Counted from the stretch's first letter, positions 1 to 11,058 are shown. The stretch: 64,000 nt of DNA from Choristoneura fumiferana (GCF_025370935.1 NC_133491.1:1697926-1761925); one strand, 5' to 3'. The notes: generated by a model not told the origin, from the sequence alone. Program-made: numbers and translations.

Positions 1-357
1 TAGACTCTCGTTCATAATTCCTTATTTACCGCCCTTAAGACACAATGTACCTACTAAAACACCATAAAATATTTAACAGTACAAAAAATACAGATGCATA
101 GAAATTTTCCAGTAAGCAATAGTGATCTCTGCCAGGCCACCTTTACAATAGTACCTAACTATAGTATAATATTCATACGGAAACGGAATATTTTACTTTT
201 AAAATTACAACAGGGGATGGCTACAAGTTAACTCAAGCTTGATTCGGATAATGAACCAGAATTCTAATTTACAAATGTATAGATAGTTACTTAACTTTAG
301 GACATTTTTAAAACTATATACTTTGATTGTTTAAAAAAACAAAACTGACTTTGTTCG

Positions 358-505
358 AAACCAATGCTGGGAAAATCGAAGTTCGTATCGTACCGTCCCT
401 CTCACTCTCGTATTGAATAACATAAGCGTCAGCGGGGCGGCAAGAGACGAAGTTCGAATTATGCCACAATTTCGCACTTCGTAGTATACCTATAGGGACT
501 GATCC
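358..505. repeat. Dispersed repeat, copy 1 of 2
   Basis: The block around TTCGTATCGTACCGTCCCTC recurs at 7071-7172, and both copies end with a GCACTTCGTA-type segment. The ends are loosely inverted relative to each other, which suggests a small MITE. The family was not identified. Confidence 0.55.
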
Positions 506-1845
506 CCAAACACTCAAAAGTTAGCAAAAGGAACCCAAGAAAAAACACTTTCTCATCACAAGGGATGCGCAAAAACAACATTTCCATACAGAAAGCTTAA
601 AAACGCAGTCGCCTAATGCAAATTTATTTTTTCTTAATTCTAACTTTTTTATCTGCAATTACGTCGGATGGAAGGGTTTTGGCCGGTCTGCCTTTTGTTT
701 TTTTTTTCGCCCCTTCGCAAAATGGTCACGTAAGACATTTGCATATTTGCCTAAATTAAGTGTGTGAATTGATGTTTTTTATCGAATCACACGTTTTTGT
801 TGAACAATGACAGCAATGAACTCGCCCCGCTAGTTTTGCATATTAATATAATGTAGAAAGATTAGTTTTTTTCCACTTTTGTACTGAGGGAGCTGATGAA
901 GATGGTTAATCCTATTTGTGAAGTGGCTTCTTTCGATTATGCTAATTTTTTTGGGTTGCGTGTTGTGGCTGGTGGAAATGAAACCCAAAATGAACAAGTA
1001 TAAGATGCTTTGGCTACATAAGTCTTTGAGGATCAGAATTGGTTTCAAACAACGCCAGTTTAGTTTAAAAAAGTTTCTGTTAATAATTTCATTTTTGAAA
1101 CAAGCTTTTTTGCCGACTGTACTTGTATTATAGTTTAAACTGCATATCCGTACTAAATTTCAAGTCGGTACTTTTAATCATTGAGGAGTTCCCTCCTGCG
1201 GAGACGATCCTGGCAGGACCACCAAGATGTCATTACCAGAATATTGTATTGTCTCTAAATTGACATAAGTATGTTAAATTTTATGTCAATTGGACCACTG
1301 GAAGGATAAATTTAGCTTCCAAGATTTGACCCAAACAAATAAATAAATAGACAGGGCAAGCTAAAGAAAAGCTTGTAAGTGTCGTTAAGTTATTGTTAGG
1401 TATCCTTACATATATAAATGAAAATAAGCTAGATTCCTAAAAATATATGACTACAAATAAAAAAAAATACAAAAAATAAACATATACTAAAAAATATGTC
1501 GTTATTTTATACAAAAAAAACATTACGAGTACATACATAATTTTTTATAAATATTCAGTAAATATTTATATACTAGTCAGTCAGTATTTAAAAAAAAACG
1601 GCTACGTACATACTTTTAAAACTTATGAAGATATAGCCGCTTTAAGTTCCGTGTGACGTCAGCCTACGTACACTTTTTACTAAGGAGTGACGTCACGGGC
1701 GGGCCCCCCACTTCTTTGTAAATTGCTTGATTGACAAAAAAAAAGTGTCCAATATTTTCTGATAATGTAACTGACGGACTATTTTAATTAGAATATAATT
1801 TTTTGCTATACAAAGTATCCAATTAGGTACAGTCGAGTTCATAAA

Positions 1846-1947
1846 CTAGTGAGTAAAAATTTGATTAAAAATATCTGAACCGCCTCTACGCCGTTAACAA
1901 TAGAGTCGTGTTCAGATATTTTTGATCAAATTTTAGTATAGACCTAG
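1846..1947. repeat. Short foldback (hairpin) element
   Basis: The two halves are imperfect inverted repeats of about 35 bases around a GATCAAAAATATCTGAAC-like core with a short loop. The element at 3217-3348 shares the GATCAAAAATA core, so both may belong to one MITE family. Confidence 0.6.
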
Positions 1948-2106
1948 GTTTCTAAGTAAATGTATGCGAAATAATAACAAGCCTGTGTTTTAGAAGTTCA
2001 AAGTTGTATTTACAACAAAATACGGAAAGATTTAGAAATATTTTTGACTCAATAATGATGTCAATGCGACCACAGATTTACTTATTTCTTATTTATGTTT
2101 ATCCAG

Positions 2107-2852
2107 GCGGTGACGACGTCCAGCAACTTTGTGACGCGGGGGAGGAAGAGTTCCTAGAAATAATGGCTCTAGTCGGCATGGCATCCAAACCCCTACACGT
2201 CAGGCGGCTACAGAAAGCTTTACAAGAGTGGGTCAACAACCCCGCCCTATTCCAGATCCCTATAGTCCCAAGCATCTGCCCCTCCGACAACCCCTTCATC
2301 CAATGCAACCAAAGACTCCTCCCTCTTCCTAGTTTACCAACAACTTTACCAAGATCGGTAAATTCGCCGGAAAGTCGTCCGGCGTATAGTCCCTCCCCTG
2401 GTGCTCCCGAAAACAGTTGCGGTTCAACGACGTCCCAACCTAACGCCAGTCCTGTCCACAACAACTTTTCCAAGATAGTCTTACCTCCATCTCCTGCTGC
2501 AGCAACTCCCGTCACTTCCACAGCTTCTAGAAGCTTCTCTCCGCAATCCGCATGCCCACCTTCAGCAGGGTCAAGTCCAAGCTCTGTTACTTCCCCAGTG
2601 CAGTTAACGCCAGCATTATTAGACATTCATGTACAAAAGTTAGCCGCTGCGGCAGAAAAACTAAGCAAACACTTACCCCAGTTAGAGCCAAAGCCTCAGA
2701 ATACGAAGAAGAAGATGTGTAAAGACCTGGAGCTGGTAATGATGATGCCAGAGTCAGACCCTAGGAGGATGGAGGAGATTAGGAAGTACGCGGCGATATA
2801 CGGGAGGTTCGATTGTAAAAGGAAGCCGGAGAAACCTTTGACGTTACATGAG
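2107..2852 (+). CDS. nab: nab exon with NCD1, Ser/Pro linker and most of NCD2
   Basis: The acceptor is TTTATCCAG at 2098-2106; the exon begins two bases into a Gly codon (phase 1). The open frame extends upstream to 2004, but that part is intron. Residues 1-60 are the end of NCD1. About 110 residues rich in Ser, Pro, Thr and Asn follow, then the first half of NCD2 (from LLDIHVQKLAAAAEKL). The exon ends at GAG|GTGAGC in phase 0. Confidence 0.9.
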
Positions 2853-5800
2853 GTGAGCTTTTAATTGTTATTGGTGATATTCGGCCCAAGCTGTCTCATT
2901 CTGAGAGAAGGCCTGTGCCCTGGAATGAGTCCTATATGTATAGGCCGAGATGGTGTTGATGATGATAATTAATTCTATGTTCACAGTAATAGTGGAATTA
3001 GAAACAACACAGACAAACAGACTTATCCCTATTAGGCATTACGTTGGACGCCAAATTGACATAAAATACTACCGGCGATCATTGAGTCAAAGCTAATGTT
3101 AACAGTAGGTACCTATGATTTTACTTTAAAGCAAACAGCTTGTCCCTCTCGCCAGATGAACTTATGGATTTTATGGGGCTTTGTTAAAGTCCTCCTTTGC
3201 TTCTGGCAACAAACTTGTACTGTTGCCATCAGATACTTCGGAGCGAGGTGATCAAAAATAGCGGTACACCTAATTAAGGTATTATAGTTAGTGTATCGAT
3301 ATTTTTGATCACCTTGGCCGCTCCGAAATATCTAATGGCGACTGTACCAATAACCCGTTGATGACCAGGTGATGGTGAACGAGGCAGCTGCGCAGCTGAG
3401 CCGCTGTGTGCCGGCGCTGCTCACGCGCCGCGACGAGCTGTTCCCGCTGGCGCGGCAGCTCGTTCGTCGCGCAGGTCTGCACTACTCCAAGCACGGGTGA
3501 GTCCTGATGATCAATGGCATACATCGGCCAATGCACGCCAGTTCTTAAAAAACCTGATCTATTGATGCTTTTGTTTGGCTAAGCGAAGATCTTAACTTAC
3601 GCGCTAGTGATGAATCTGCCAACCATTGTTCTACATGACATAATACAAATGAATAAATTCCTAGTTCTAGTTCAAGGCAGTATCCAAGTTTCTAAACTTA
3701 CATAGAATCATAAATACAACTTTTGATTCTCCTTCTTCGGATTTTGTTTCCCAAGGGATAACATCTATCGAGCTGCTAGGAGATCATAATAAATTAACTG
3801 TTAAATTAATTTGTTCACCCGCGACCTTATAACAGCAACAAACGACAGCCAACCACCACCACACTATACTAACGCGTTTCGAACTCAACCAGAGTTCATC
3901 GTCAGACCAACACAACCGTTCACCATGCTACCAGATGTTAGACTCAGCGTCGTGTAGTGTGGTGGTGGTGATAGATGGGTTTGTGTGATGTGTGTGTACA
4001 CGTATTCTTACAGCGTGGAGGCGGAGGAGGGCGTTTTTTTAAAAAAGGTGTACCATTTCCTTTTTTTAAACCGTTGGAATAATTATACTTTTTCTTACTC
4101 AGAATCCAGGGCACAATCGATTCCGATCGCTTAAATAAATGTCCCCATTTTTTCATACAAAATTTTACGAGTCAGTTTTGTCACGCCCCTACCGAGTGTG
4201 TGAAAAAAACATCGCAAAACTGTCATTTTTTTGGGGACATTTTTTCAAACTATCAGAATCGATTGTGTTCTTGATTCTGAGTAGGAAAAACCATATCTTT
4301 TCCAAAATATTTTATAAAAAAAGAAAGCGTACGCTTCTTTTAAACGCCCAGGAGCTGGAGGAACACACATTTGTTGCATAGACGTAGCTATCGCGTGTGA
4401 GCAAAGTAATTGTTTTTAGTTCATCAATATGGTCCTCCGCAAAGTACCTAACGCCTGGTGCAATGAATTTACTGGTTTTACTTCTGCTTTCCAGACTCCC
4501 CCCCACGGCGGCGACGGAGGAGGAGGATGAGCCGGCGACCAAGCGCACCCGCCAGGTCGCGCACGTTGACCTCACCGACTAGCACTAGCATAACTTGGAG
4601 TAGCGCTAGCATTTGCACTAACTGACTTGGCATAAAGCAATTGTAGGGGTCGTAGTCTTACCCCCTGTCTCATCATTGATCAATTTTATGTGACAGATAT
4701 GTGTGATGCCATCTCTGTTTGTTTTGTCCGAATAAACAGAGACGGCATCACATTTATCTTTCGCATAAAATTTATTAATGAATGGTGAAACAGGCCCTTA
4801 GACCCTGGCAAGTTTGTACGTGACACTCGGTGGAGACCTGTCACAGGGAGCTTTAACTGCCCTTATCAAGATTTTTTTGATAGCTGCGGTAAATGCTGAC
4901 TGCGACAGGATTCTATTGAGTATCACGGACGAATGTCAAGATATAGCGATTGAGGTAGTACTAACATCTAAATTAGCTCATACATACCAGGCTATGGGAT
5001 AGAGATTACCCCCAGATGGGGTAATTTGTGCTAAGAGATGATTGCACGATCAACCCGAAATTGACAATGAAAATAATTGAACTAACACTTCACAACGGCA
5101 ATATTACTAAACTTACTTTTAGTCTAGCACTGTGCCTGGACTGACTAACCCAAGCATTGGTAATAACAGTGGCCTGTTTACAACTCTAAAAGTAACTTTG
5201 ACTTAAGTGAATGCAAGTTAACTAAGGACAATTAACACGGTTATTTGTACTAATTAATGCACTAACATGGACGAAAACTGGTATTTTATCGTCACAAATT
5301 CCATCTTGAAGTCGAATGATAGTTATTGTTGGAAGGTCAATGGCTACTTTTTACATATAATAATTTATAAGCTAATAAAATTGACAATTAAAACCCTGGT
5401 AGAAATTCAAAATTCTTATAAAATTCTAGTAGAGTTTAATGTTCAAAGTCTGGTGGAAATTCTTGTAAGTTTCTTATTAGAATCCTAATTTTGTTTTCTG
5501 CTTACTAATAAGAAATAACTTATATTTTATTACAAAAACTATAAAAAAATCTAATACCTTCATATTTAAACTTAAAGGACCAAGTAGTTAACCTTGCGGC
5601 ATGAACTCGTGAAATTAACTACCAAAACAAAAACTTATTATTTTATGAATATGTTAGAAAAATACAAATGTCATAAATAGTATTTCGATATCAATATTCA
5701 TTATCAATATATTTCATATCATGTATTTCAATATCAATTTCAAAACATTCATCTTTTTTATTTTCTCATATTAATGTTAAGGTAAGCATGTTAGAAAGTA

Positions 5801-8800
5801 TCAAAAGCTTTGTCCAATTCAGTTGCAATATTATTGTAGTTTATTTTTAATTTAGCTCATCTGGAATGGCATTATCCTGGCTTTGGTAAGTAGAAAAAAT
5901 ATTTTCTAAATCTGCATGTCGGTCTTTTCGTTAGTAATTGATTCTGGTGCTTTTAACTAACTTAATTAAACTATTTTTGTAAGATATCACTTATTTTCAT
6001 TTTATTTTGTTGTGACCTAAACAAAGCATTTAGGGTTCAAAGTCAACTCACACTCAAAATTCACATTACTGCAATGCCGTGCTTTTTTCACTGCTTCATC
6101 AATCACTTCATGTCATCTTAAGTATAAAATCATGGAGAAATTAACCAATCAAGTCCTAATCACTTATACTACAGCACTAGTTTTTCTAAATACCTAATTT
6201 TTTTAACCCTTTATGGATCGCTAACTACGTCACTATCGATCATAATCTCTGTAATAGATAGATATATCTTGCTTGACCTAGAATCAGGCAGTACTCTTAA
6301 GACTTCAGCAATCGCTGCAGTAATAACGTCGATTTTTTATACAAATTGTGTAGCGGTCACTAAGGATAAAAGGAGGAGGAAGGATAAAAGAAGGGTAATT
6401 AGGTTGATAAAGTAAACGACCGTATTGTATGCTGAATGTGAACGCTCTTTTAATGCTAAATGATTGTTTCGATAGTAACGTACGTTATAGTCTGTCAAAA
6501 AAGAGAAGAAACTAAAAAGTGGCAGCACTGTAGTGTCATCCCTTTCAAACCCTGACAAACCAAAAAGGGAGGACACTACAGTGTTGCCACTTTTTAATTT
6601 CTTCTCTTTTTTGACAGACTATACGTGCGTTTGCAAACGCTTGCGCAACGTAAACTATGTGCTTCTTTTTAATGTATATACGAATAATGTACGCTTGTCC
6701 GTACATCCTGCCTGACGTTGACGTTAAATTATATTCAGTAATGATAGTGAACACTTGATACTTACGTTAAGTGGGAGCGAAATCCTATCTCTTTCAAACG
6801 CCACGTGCAAGAGTAGGATAGAACTTCACACGCGACGACCAGTATGCACGCCTTGAGGGTTCCTTTGACAAACTAATTGGCAGTTGTATCTTGAGGTCCG
6901 TTTGACAACTTTGATATTTGTGTCACTTTTTGTGATTGGATGAATAATAATTAAATAAGCAAATCGCAAGCAAGGCTGTAATGTCTGTAATATCAAACGG
7001 ACCTCGCGATACTAACGCCATCTAGCGATATTTCGCGTATCAAGAAACCCTCATAGTCAGGGGGGCTACAACGAAATTCGAAAATCGAACTTCGTATCGT
7101 ACCGTCCCTCTCACTCTCGTATGAAATAATTTTATACTAAGTTCGAATTTTGCACTTCGTAATAATATAGGGCCCGGTAATGATAACTTGTCAATAACGT
7201 AAGGGTTTGACTGCAGGATGGCGAGGAAGGCAATGGCGTCCGAGCCAGCCCTGAAGCTGCCAGGAGCAACTCTAATAACAGGTGATTTTAAAGACTGGCC
7301 ACTATATTATAATAAAAATAAATCTGATTTGTTATTTAATGTCTTGATTTTCCGATTAACAATCTTTTTAAAGCAGAAAGTTTTTTTTCTGGAATTAGGT
7401 AGTGCTTATCTATGTATATTATATTGAAAAGAGCGCCATCTCGCGTTCTGATGAGCAGTTCCATAGAAGTGTGTGGTTATGTCATTCAGACATGTTTTTC
7501 ATAGATGGCGCTTAGCGTAGTTTAATTAGCAATTAATAAATGTGTTGAATAATGAAGCACTATACAACAACCGTGGTGATCTCGTGGTTTGACCGATCGG
7601 CCTCGAGAAGAGAACCGTGGGTTCAAATCTGTGCTGAGCTTTTTGAAATTCATATGCGAAATGACATTTGAAATGTACTATGAGTTTTATGGTGAAGGAA
7701 AACATCGCGAGGAAACCAGCATGAACTATGCAATTTGATGGTGTGTGTGAAATTGCTAATCCGTATGGGGCTTTCATGGGTTCCCCACCAATTTCGTCCA
7801 ATTATCTTATTAGGAGGCCTGTGTACAGCAGTGGAACGTTTACAGGGTGCCTCATAGGGCTTTAAATACAAGGTTCGATTCTAGTCGCATAACTGAGCTG
7901 CTTGAGCTGGGTATTCAAATTCAATTCAAATTCTAATAATTTATTCAGTAAATACCCCCTCCCCTCCCCTCCCTCCCCCCTCTCCCTCTTGCCCTCTTGT
8001 TCTGAGAGGAGGCCTGTGCCCAGCAGTGGGACATATATAGGCTGGGATGATGATGATGATAATGATGATTCAGTAAATAGGCCGCAGTGGGCACTTTTGC
8101 ACGTCATTTTTTAACTACCAGTGCTTTCGGAAATACCATCATTGCCAAGAAGAATGCGCCTCGAGCAACTTGGCAGAGTGAGAAATTTTTTCAAAATAAA
8201 ATAATTACAAATTAAATACTTAAAAACTACTGTGTAAAATTAAAGAAAAAATTACACGAAAAGAACAATAATAATACAGAGATGTATGGGATCCCGTAGT
8301 TATAATACTAAAACTAAACATTATCATTATCTACGTTCAGTGGAAGTGTAGAATGCTTCCACCGTCATAATTAAAACAGTCCTGGTACATTTGTTAATGT
8401 TTGTTTCCCAGCTGGTGGGGCGTGAAGGCAGAGAGCGACGACGCAGACTCCAGATGTTCCTACTCTAGCACCAGCACTCCACCACCGGTAAAGCACTCAT
8501 CCATTAGTTCATGGCCTATGCGCTTGTTTCAGACAAATTTTTCAACAGTGCACGTTTTCCCATCTTAGGCCTCTAGGTTGACAAAGCATCTGCAATACCC
8601 CTGGGGTTGCCCCAGACCCATTTAGCAATTTTAGGTTTTAAGTTTGACAAAAACGGTATGATAAATGTCGCGGAATGCTCTCCCCGAACTTGTGATAAGT
8701 GCACCTTCAGTGAACAGTTTTAAAAATAGACTAGACAAACACTTACAAAAAAAAAGACTAAAAACACAACAGCTGTAAGAGCTGCTAGTGTATTATTTCA

Positions 8801-9058
8801 ATAAAAATAATAATAGTGACAGGTTGCTAGCCTGCCGCCTACGGTATACCATACACACCAACACACAACACCACACATCACATCAGGACAATATACAAGA
8901 ATTTAGTTTACAGACACTTTATATTAGCTCTATTCCAGGATACAGAAGAATCCCGTCCGCAAGTGGTCGCCGCCAGAGGAGACAGCATCATAGCAGTCGC
9001 AAATCCTGCTCTACAGCCGCCACCACCTCCGCATCCCGCGAGGAACCACTCCAACTGA
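2107..9058 (+). CDS. nab: NAB-family transcriptional co-repressor, 3' part of gene (multi-exon)
   Basis: NAB proteins bind EGR-type zinc-finger factors (and in flies Rotund/Squeeze) and repress transcription in the nucleus. Exons seen: 2107-2852, 3369-3496, 4495-4555 or -4582, 7217-7281, 8412-8487, 8939-9058. NCD1 is recognised by GGDDVQQLCDAGEEEF and LVGMASKPLHVRRLQKAL. A Ser/Pro-rich linker follows, then NCD2 with KYAAIYGRFDCKRKPEKP, VNEAAAQL and LLTRRDELFPLARQ. Phases agree: 2852/3369 is phase 0 and 3496/4495 is phase 2. Reading on at 4556 gives a short isoform stopping at 4582. A longer isoform would leave exon 4 at a weak donor and join three further exons whose phases fit (0, 2, 0). The amino end lies outside the window. 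Family assignment is secure; the long isoform is inference. Confidence 0.88.
2883..2972 (+). mobile_element. SINE 3' fragment
   Basis: Core CATTCTGAGAGAAGGCCTG followed by a GATG-rich end, matching the 3' part of the tRNA-derived SINE seen in full near 7571 and 54903. It sits in a nab intron. Confidence 0.6.
3217..3348. repeat. Foldback MITE
   Basis: Inverted arms of about 50-60 bases. The left arm carries TTCGGAGCGAGGTGATCAAA, and the right arm is its complement with a few changes and a 6-base insertion. It ends about 20 bases before the acceptor of the next nab exon. Confidence 0.7.
3369..3496 (+). CDS. nab: nab exon, C-terminal half of NCD2
   Basis: Flanked by GATGACCAG and G|GTGAGT. It reads VMVNEAAAQL through HYSKH and leaves two bases of a Gly codon (phase 2). 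It is GC-rich relative to its surroundings, as expected of a real exon. The DELFPLARQ block is typical of NAB NCD2. Confidence 0.9.
3786..4470. mobile_element. Large terminal-inverted-repeat element in a nab intron
   Basis: The left end carries GTTCACCCGCGACCTTAT and the right end is related in inverse orientation (GCGTGTGAGCAAAGTAATTG, then GTCCTCCGCAAAGTA). The same termini occur at 11072-11898 and, rearranged, at 59725-60160. The right end stops about 25 bases before the acceptor of the next nab exon, so the element supplies the sequence just upstream of that exon's splice signals. Confidence 0.7.
4495..4582 (+). CDS. nab: nab exon with short-isoform stop
   Basis: The acceptor is CTGCTTTCCAG. 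The first base completes a Gly codon left by the previous exon. The frame reads LPPTAATEEEDEPATKRTRQ and then eight residues to TAG at 4580-4582. The acidic run followed by Lys/Arg resembles a nuclear localisation segment. For the longer isoform the exon would end at 4555 (CAG|GTCGCG) or 4564 (CAC|GTTGAC). Both are weak donors, and both keep phase 0. Confidence 0.78.
4661..4797. mobile_element. PIF/Harbinger-like MITE, 137 bp
   Basis: Flanked by TTA on both sides (4658-4660 and 4798-4800). The termini are inverted copies (CCCCCTGTCTCATC and GATGGTGAAACAGG-like). An inner hairpin carries GTGATGCC and GGCATCAC arms. The same termini and inner hairpin occur in the 335-bp element at 39568-39902. 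Confidence 0.75.
6482..6626. repeat. Long hairpin (foldback) element
   Basis: Two arms of about 62 bases are inverse complements with very few mismatches, separated by a loop of about 20 bases. The arms contain TCTGTCAAAAAAGAGAAGAA and its complement. Open frames on either strand here are by-products of the palindrome. Transcription would give a long double-stranded stem. Confidence 0.85.
7071..7172. repeat. Dispersed repeat, copy 2 of 2
   Basis: Shares ACTTCGTATCGTACCGTCCC and its flanks with 358-505. It ends 45 bases before the candidate nab exon at 7217. Confidence 0.55.
7217..7281 (+). CDS. nab: nab candidate exon, long-isoform tail (part 1)
   Basis: Bounded by TTTGACTGCAG and ACAG|GTGATT. 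In the frame that continues from phase 0 it reads DGEEGNGVRASPEAARSNSN plus one Asn and leaves two bases. The composition is acidic to polar and disordered, as expected of a NAB tail. The competing frame (MARKAMASEP) would hit a stop early in the next exon, so it is disfavoured. Confidence 0.5.
7571..7855 (+). mobile_element. tRNA-derived SINE, near full length
   Basis: The head carries a B-box-like GTGGGTTCAAATC. The body has AACATCGCGAGGAAACC and CAATTTGATGGTGTGTGTGA, and the tail has GGAGGCCTGTGTACAGCAGT. Other copies or fragments lie at 2883, 7955, 32036, 40252, 45849, 54903, 56625, 57876 and 60910. Confidence 0.75.
7913..8373 (-). mobile_element. LINE 3'-end copy interrupted by a SINE
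   Basis: Carries the ATTTATTCAGTAAATAGGCC-type tail and a TGGAAGTGTAGAATGCTTCC end, read as the 3' end of a non-LTR element on the minus strand. Other copies: 11338-11672, 36518-36660, 49459-49580, 60713-60866. A SINE piece at 7955-8067 splits it. Confidence 0.7.
7955..8067 (+). mobile_element. 5'-truncated SINE with target-site duplication
   Basis: A C/T-rich stretch and the SINE core (GAGAGGAGGCCTGTGCCCAG) ending in GATG repeats. It is flanked by identical 12-base copies of ATTCAGTAAATA at 7943-7954 and 8068-8079, both derived from the host LINE tail. Confidence 0.8.
8412..8487 (+). CDS. nab: nab candidate exon, long-isoform tail (part 2)
   Basis: Acceptor TTTGTTTCCCAG, donor CCACCG|GTAAAG. 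The first base completes a Ser codon from the previous exon, then the frame reads WWGVKAESDDADSRCSYSST and on to PPP in phase 0. VKAE followed by acidic residues fits the SUMO-attachment consensus, a feature reported for NAB tails. The strong splice sites and clean phase support a real exon. Confidence 0.6.
8558..8640 (+). mobile_element. Fragment of the A-tailed SINE/LINE-tail family
   Basis: Contains CATCTTAGGCCTCTAGGTTG and CATCTGCAATACCCCTGG, as in the full copies at 10295, 28622 and 63571. Confidence 0.6.
8939..9058 (+). CDS. nab: nab candidate terminal exon, long isoform
   Basis: Acceptor GCTCTATTCCAG. In phase 0 it reads DTEESRPQVVAARGDSIIAV, then a poly-Pro run and a TGA at 9056-9058. 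A longer overlapping frame to 9177 exists, but its phase does not fit the upstream exons. AATAAA motifs near 9304 and 9470 could serve for polyadenylation. Confidence 0.55.
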   Translation, partial: DTEESRPQVVAARGDSIIAVANPALQPPPPPHPARNHSN

Positions 9059-9229
9059 TGCTCCCAGATGACAACGAAGACCTTCCAACGGGAAGAGCTT
9101 ATGGTTCCATGACCTCGGTGGAGAAGCTTCATCATAAGCCTTATAACCTATTGCAGACAAGTGTGAAGATGGAATGAAATGCCTTTCAGGTTGTGCAAGA
9201 CAATATGACAGCGGCATATTCGATCACAG

Positions 9230-9500
9230 GAAAGAAAGAAAGAAAGAAGACATTTTTATATACATGCACAAAGACACAAATACAACAAAATGAAAAAAAA
9301 AACAATAAACAGCCAACACAAATAAAACAAAAAAGAAATACAAAAATATACGATTTTGCGTAAAACGGCCGCTGACTCAGGCGCTGGCTGAGGCGTTAGA
9401 ACAGCAAACAAGCTAAGCAAGCAGGCAAGCCTAGTTAGTGTATCATAACTACAGTCAATTAAAATAAAAATAAATTAGCCCACACTTGCTGAACAGGAAG
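9230..9500 (-). mobile_element. Probable LINE 3' UTR with (GAAA)n tail
   Basis: An AAAGAAAGAAAGAAAG tract followed by A-rich sequence, read as the 3' end of a non-LTR element on the minus strand. It could also form part of the nab 3' UTR. Confidence 0.4.
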
Positions 9501-10290
9501 ACGCAGCGTTGGCAAGACTTCCACTAGGTGGGCCGATGACACTGCAGAATTTGCGACTAACCGTTGCATGCAGGCAAATTTTCGTTTATTGCAGTAGAGG
9601 GGAAACCTTATAGCTAAAATACCCCAAAAAAGGACTTATCGCGCAAAACACACGAGTAATATTTACCTTGACGTTCCGACCACATTACCTACAGGCAAGC
9701 AAGCAATGAGGAGGCAAGGGGAGGCCTTTCTTTTAAAGTAGAAGTCTTTCGAATGATGATGATAATTGATCTCGGCTATGAAACACTCCTACTAACATAC
9801 AAAAATTTTAAAAATAATCACACAGAGTCGTATGACATCGGTGGGGATGGTGTGTAATGAGCCTCCTTATACTATGTTCCAACGGCAGGCGAAAAAATAT
9901 GGACAACCTTTCTCATGTATCTCTCAACGTCGTTCTAAAACATGATACAATAAGTTTTATTGTCTTGAGTGACCACTAACAGCCCATACTTTGTAAGTTT
10001 GTACCGAGAGCAAATGATAAACAAATGCATCGAACAAAATATATTATTATACTTCTTCAATGTACGTTTTTTCGCGTGCCGTTGGAACACATACTTATTA
10101 GGGTTCACCATCAAGACATTAAATTTTTGATGTTGATATTAATATGTCGATTTGAAGACGAGGAAGGGCAAGGCAAAAGTTTTTGTTCATTTTGGAATGG
10201 TGTTTTTACAGATGTCACAAATCTGCTTCAATGACGCGTTTGCTACCACAAGAACATGGCGGTGTACTGGTTAAAAAATATTAGAATTTT
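9501..10290. other. Unassigned non-coding stretch
   Basis: AT-rich with short repeated words (CAAGCAAGC-type). I see no exon-like open frame and no element with clear ends. Confidence 0.5.
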
Positions 10291-10294
10291 AGTT

Positions 10295-10586
10295 GCAGGT
10301 GGTAGGACCTTGTGCAAGGTCCGCCCGGATTGCTACCACCATCTTGCTCGTTAATCCTGCCGTGAAGCAGCAGTGCTTGCACTGTTGTGTTTCGGCGTGG
10401 AGAGTAAGACAGCCGGTGAAATTACTGGCACTTGAGGTATCCCATCTTAGGCCTCTAGGTTGCCAACGCATCTGCAGTCCCCCTGGTGTTGCAGGTGTCT
10501 ATGGGCGGTGGTGATCTCTTACCATCAGGAGACCCACTTGCTAGTTTACCATCCAACCGAATAAAAAAAAAAAAAAAAAAAAAAAA
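10295..10586 (+). mobile_element. A-tailed SINE or LINE-tail repeat, full copy
   Basis: Begins GCAGGTGGTAGGACCTTGTG, passes GCCGGTGAAATTACTGGCAC and GGGCGGTGGTGATCTCTTAC, and ends CGAATA plus a run of A. Seven near-full copies lie in the window (also 21703, 22781, 28622, 53524, 56871, 63571). The A tail implies spread by retrotransposition. No clear pol III box was confirmed, so it may be a LINE 3' end. Confidence 0.8.
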
Positions 10587-11058
10587 GATTGTCATAACAT
10601 ATTGGGCACGTTTTTTACTGTATTCAAACAAAAACACAAAAAAGAGCGCAAATTTCGCAACATAAGGTCAGTGACGGCACATCTACCTAAGCAAAATAAG
10701 CAAAAACCCGATTGCCTCAAAAAACTGTAAACCAAGTCTAGCCTACAGTACTTTCACTCTAGCATGGTGCGGGTGACACTTGATATATGCGTTTCGTTTT
10801 GCTCAAAAAAAGTTCTCAAAATATAGTATATGGTACAATGAAAGTACTGTAGTCTGTATATATTGTTACAATAAAAAAAGCATGACGTCACACGGAATTT
10901 AAAGGGGCTTATTTCATATTTTTGTTCAATTGACAAAAGTTAAGCGCTCGCTTGTTTTAGGCGATAAATTCTGCGTTAGCGCAATGCGTTTGACGCAAAT
11001 CGATTTTGTTTCTGATAATCTATGCGCTTGCCGCTGCGCTCACCACGGGCCACGGAAC

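Larger units (their letters stand above)
1..2106. other. Intron or upstream sequence of nab, no exon recognised
   Basis: AT-rich non-coding DNA. The first recognised nab exon starts in phase 1 inside NCD1, so at least one earlier coding exon must exist. I could not find it here and it probably lies left of the window. The stretch holds one repeat near 358-505 and a hairpin near 1846-1947; the short open frames show no protein-like composition. Confidence 0.6.

Noticed and set aside
2099..2626. Long minus-strand open frame opposite the nab exon
   Set aside because: Shadow of the GC-rich Ser/Pro-coding exon. The plus strand carries NCD1 and NCD2 and proper splice sites.
7218..7427. Small protein starting MARKAMASEP
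   Set aside because: The frame reaches past a good donor into AT-rich intron; the other frame joins neighbouring exons in phase.
8788..9177. 129-residue frame overlapping the last nab exon
   Set aside because: Its phase does not match the splice sites of the neighbouring exons, and the sequence is low-complexity Arg/Ser-rich.
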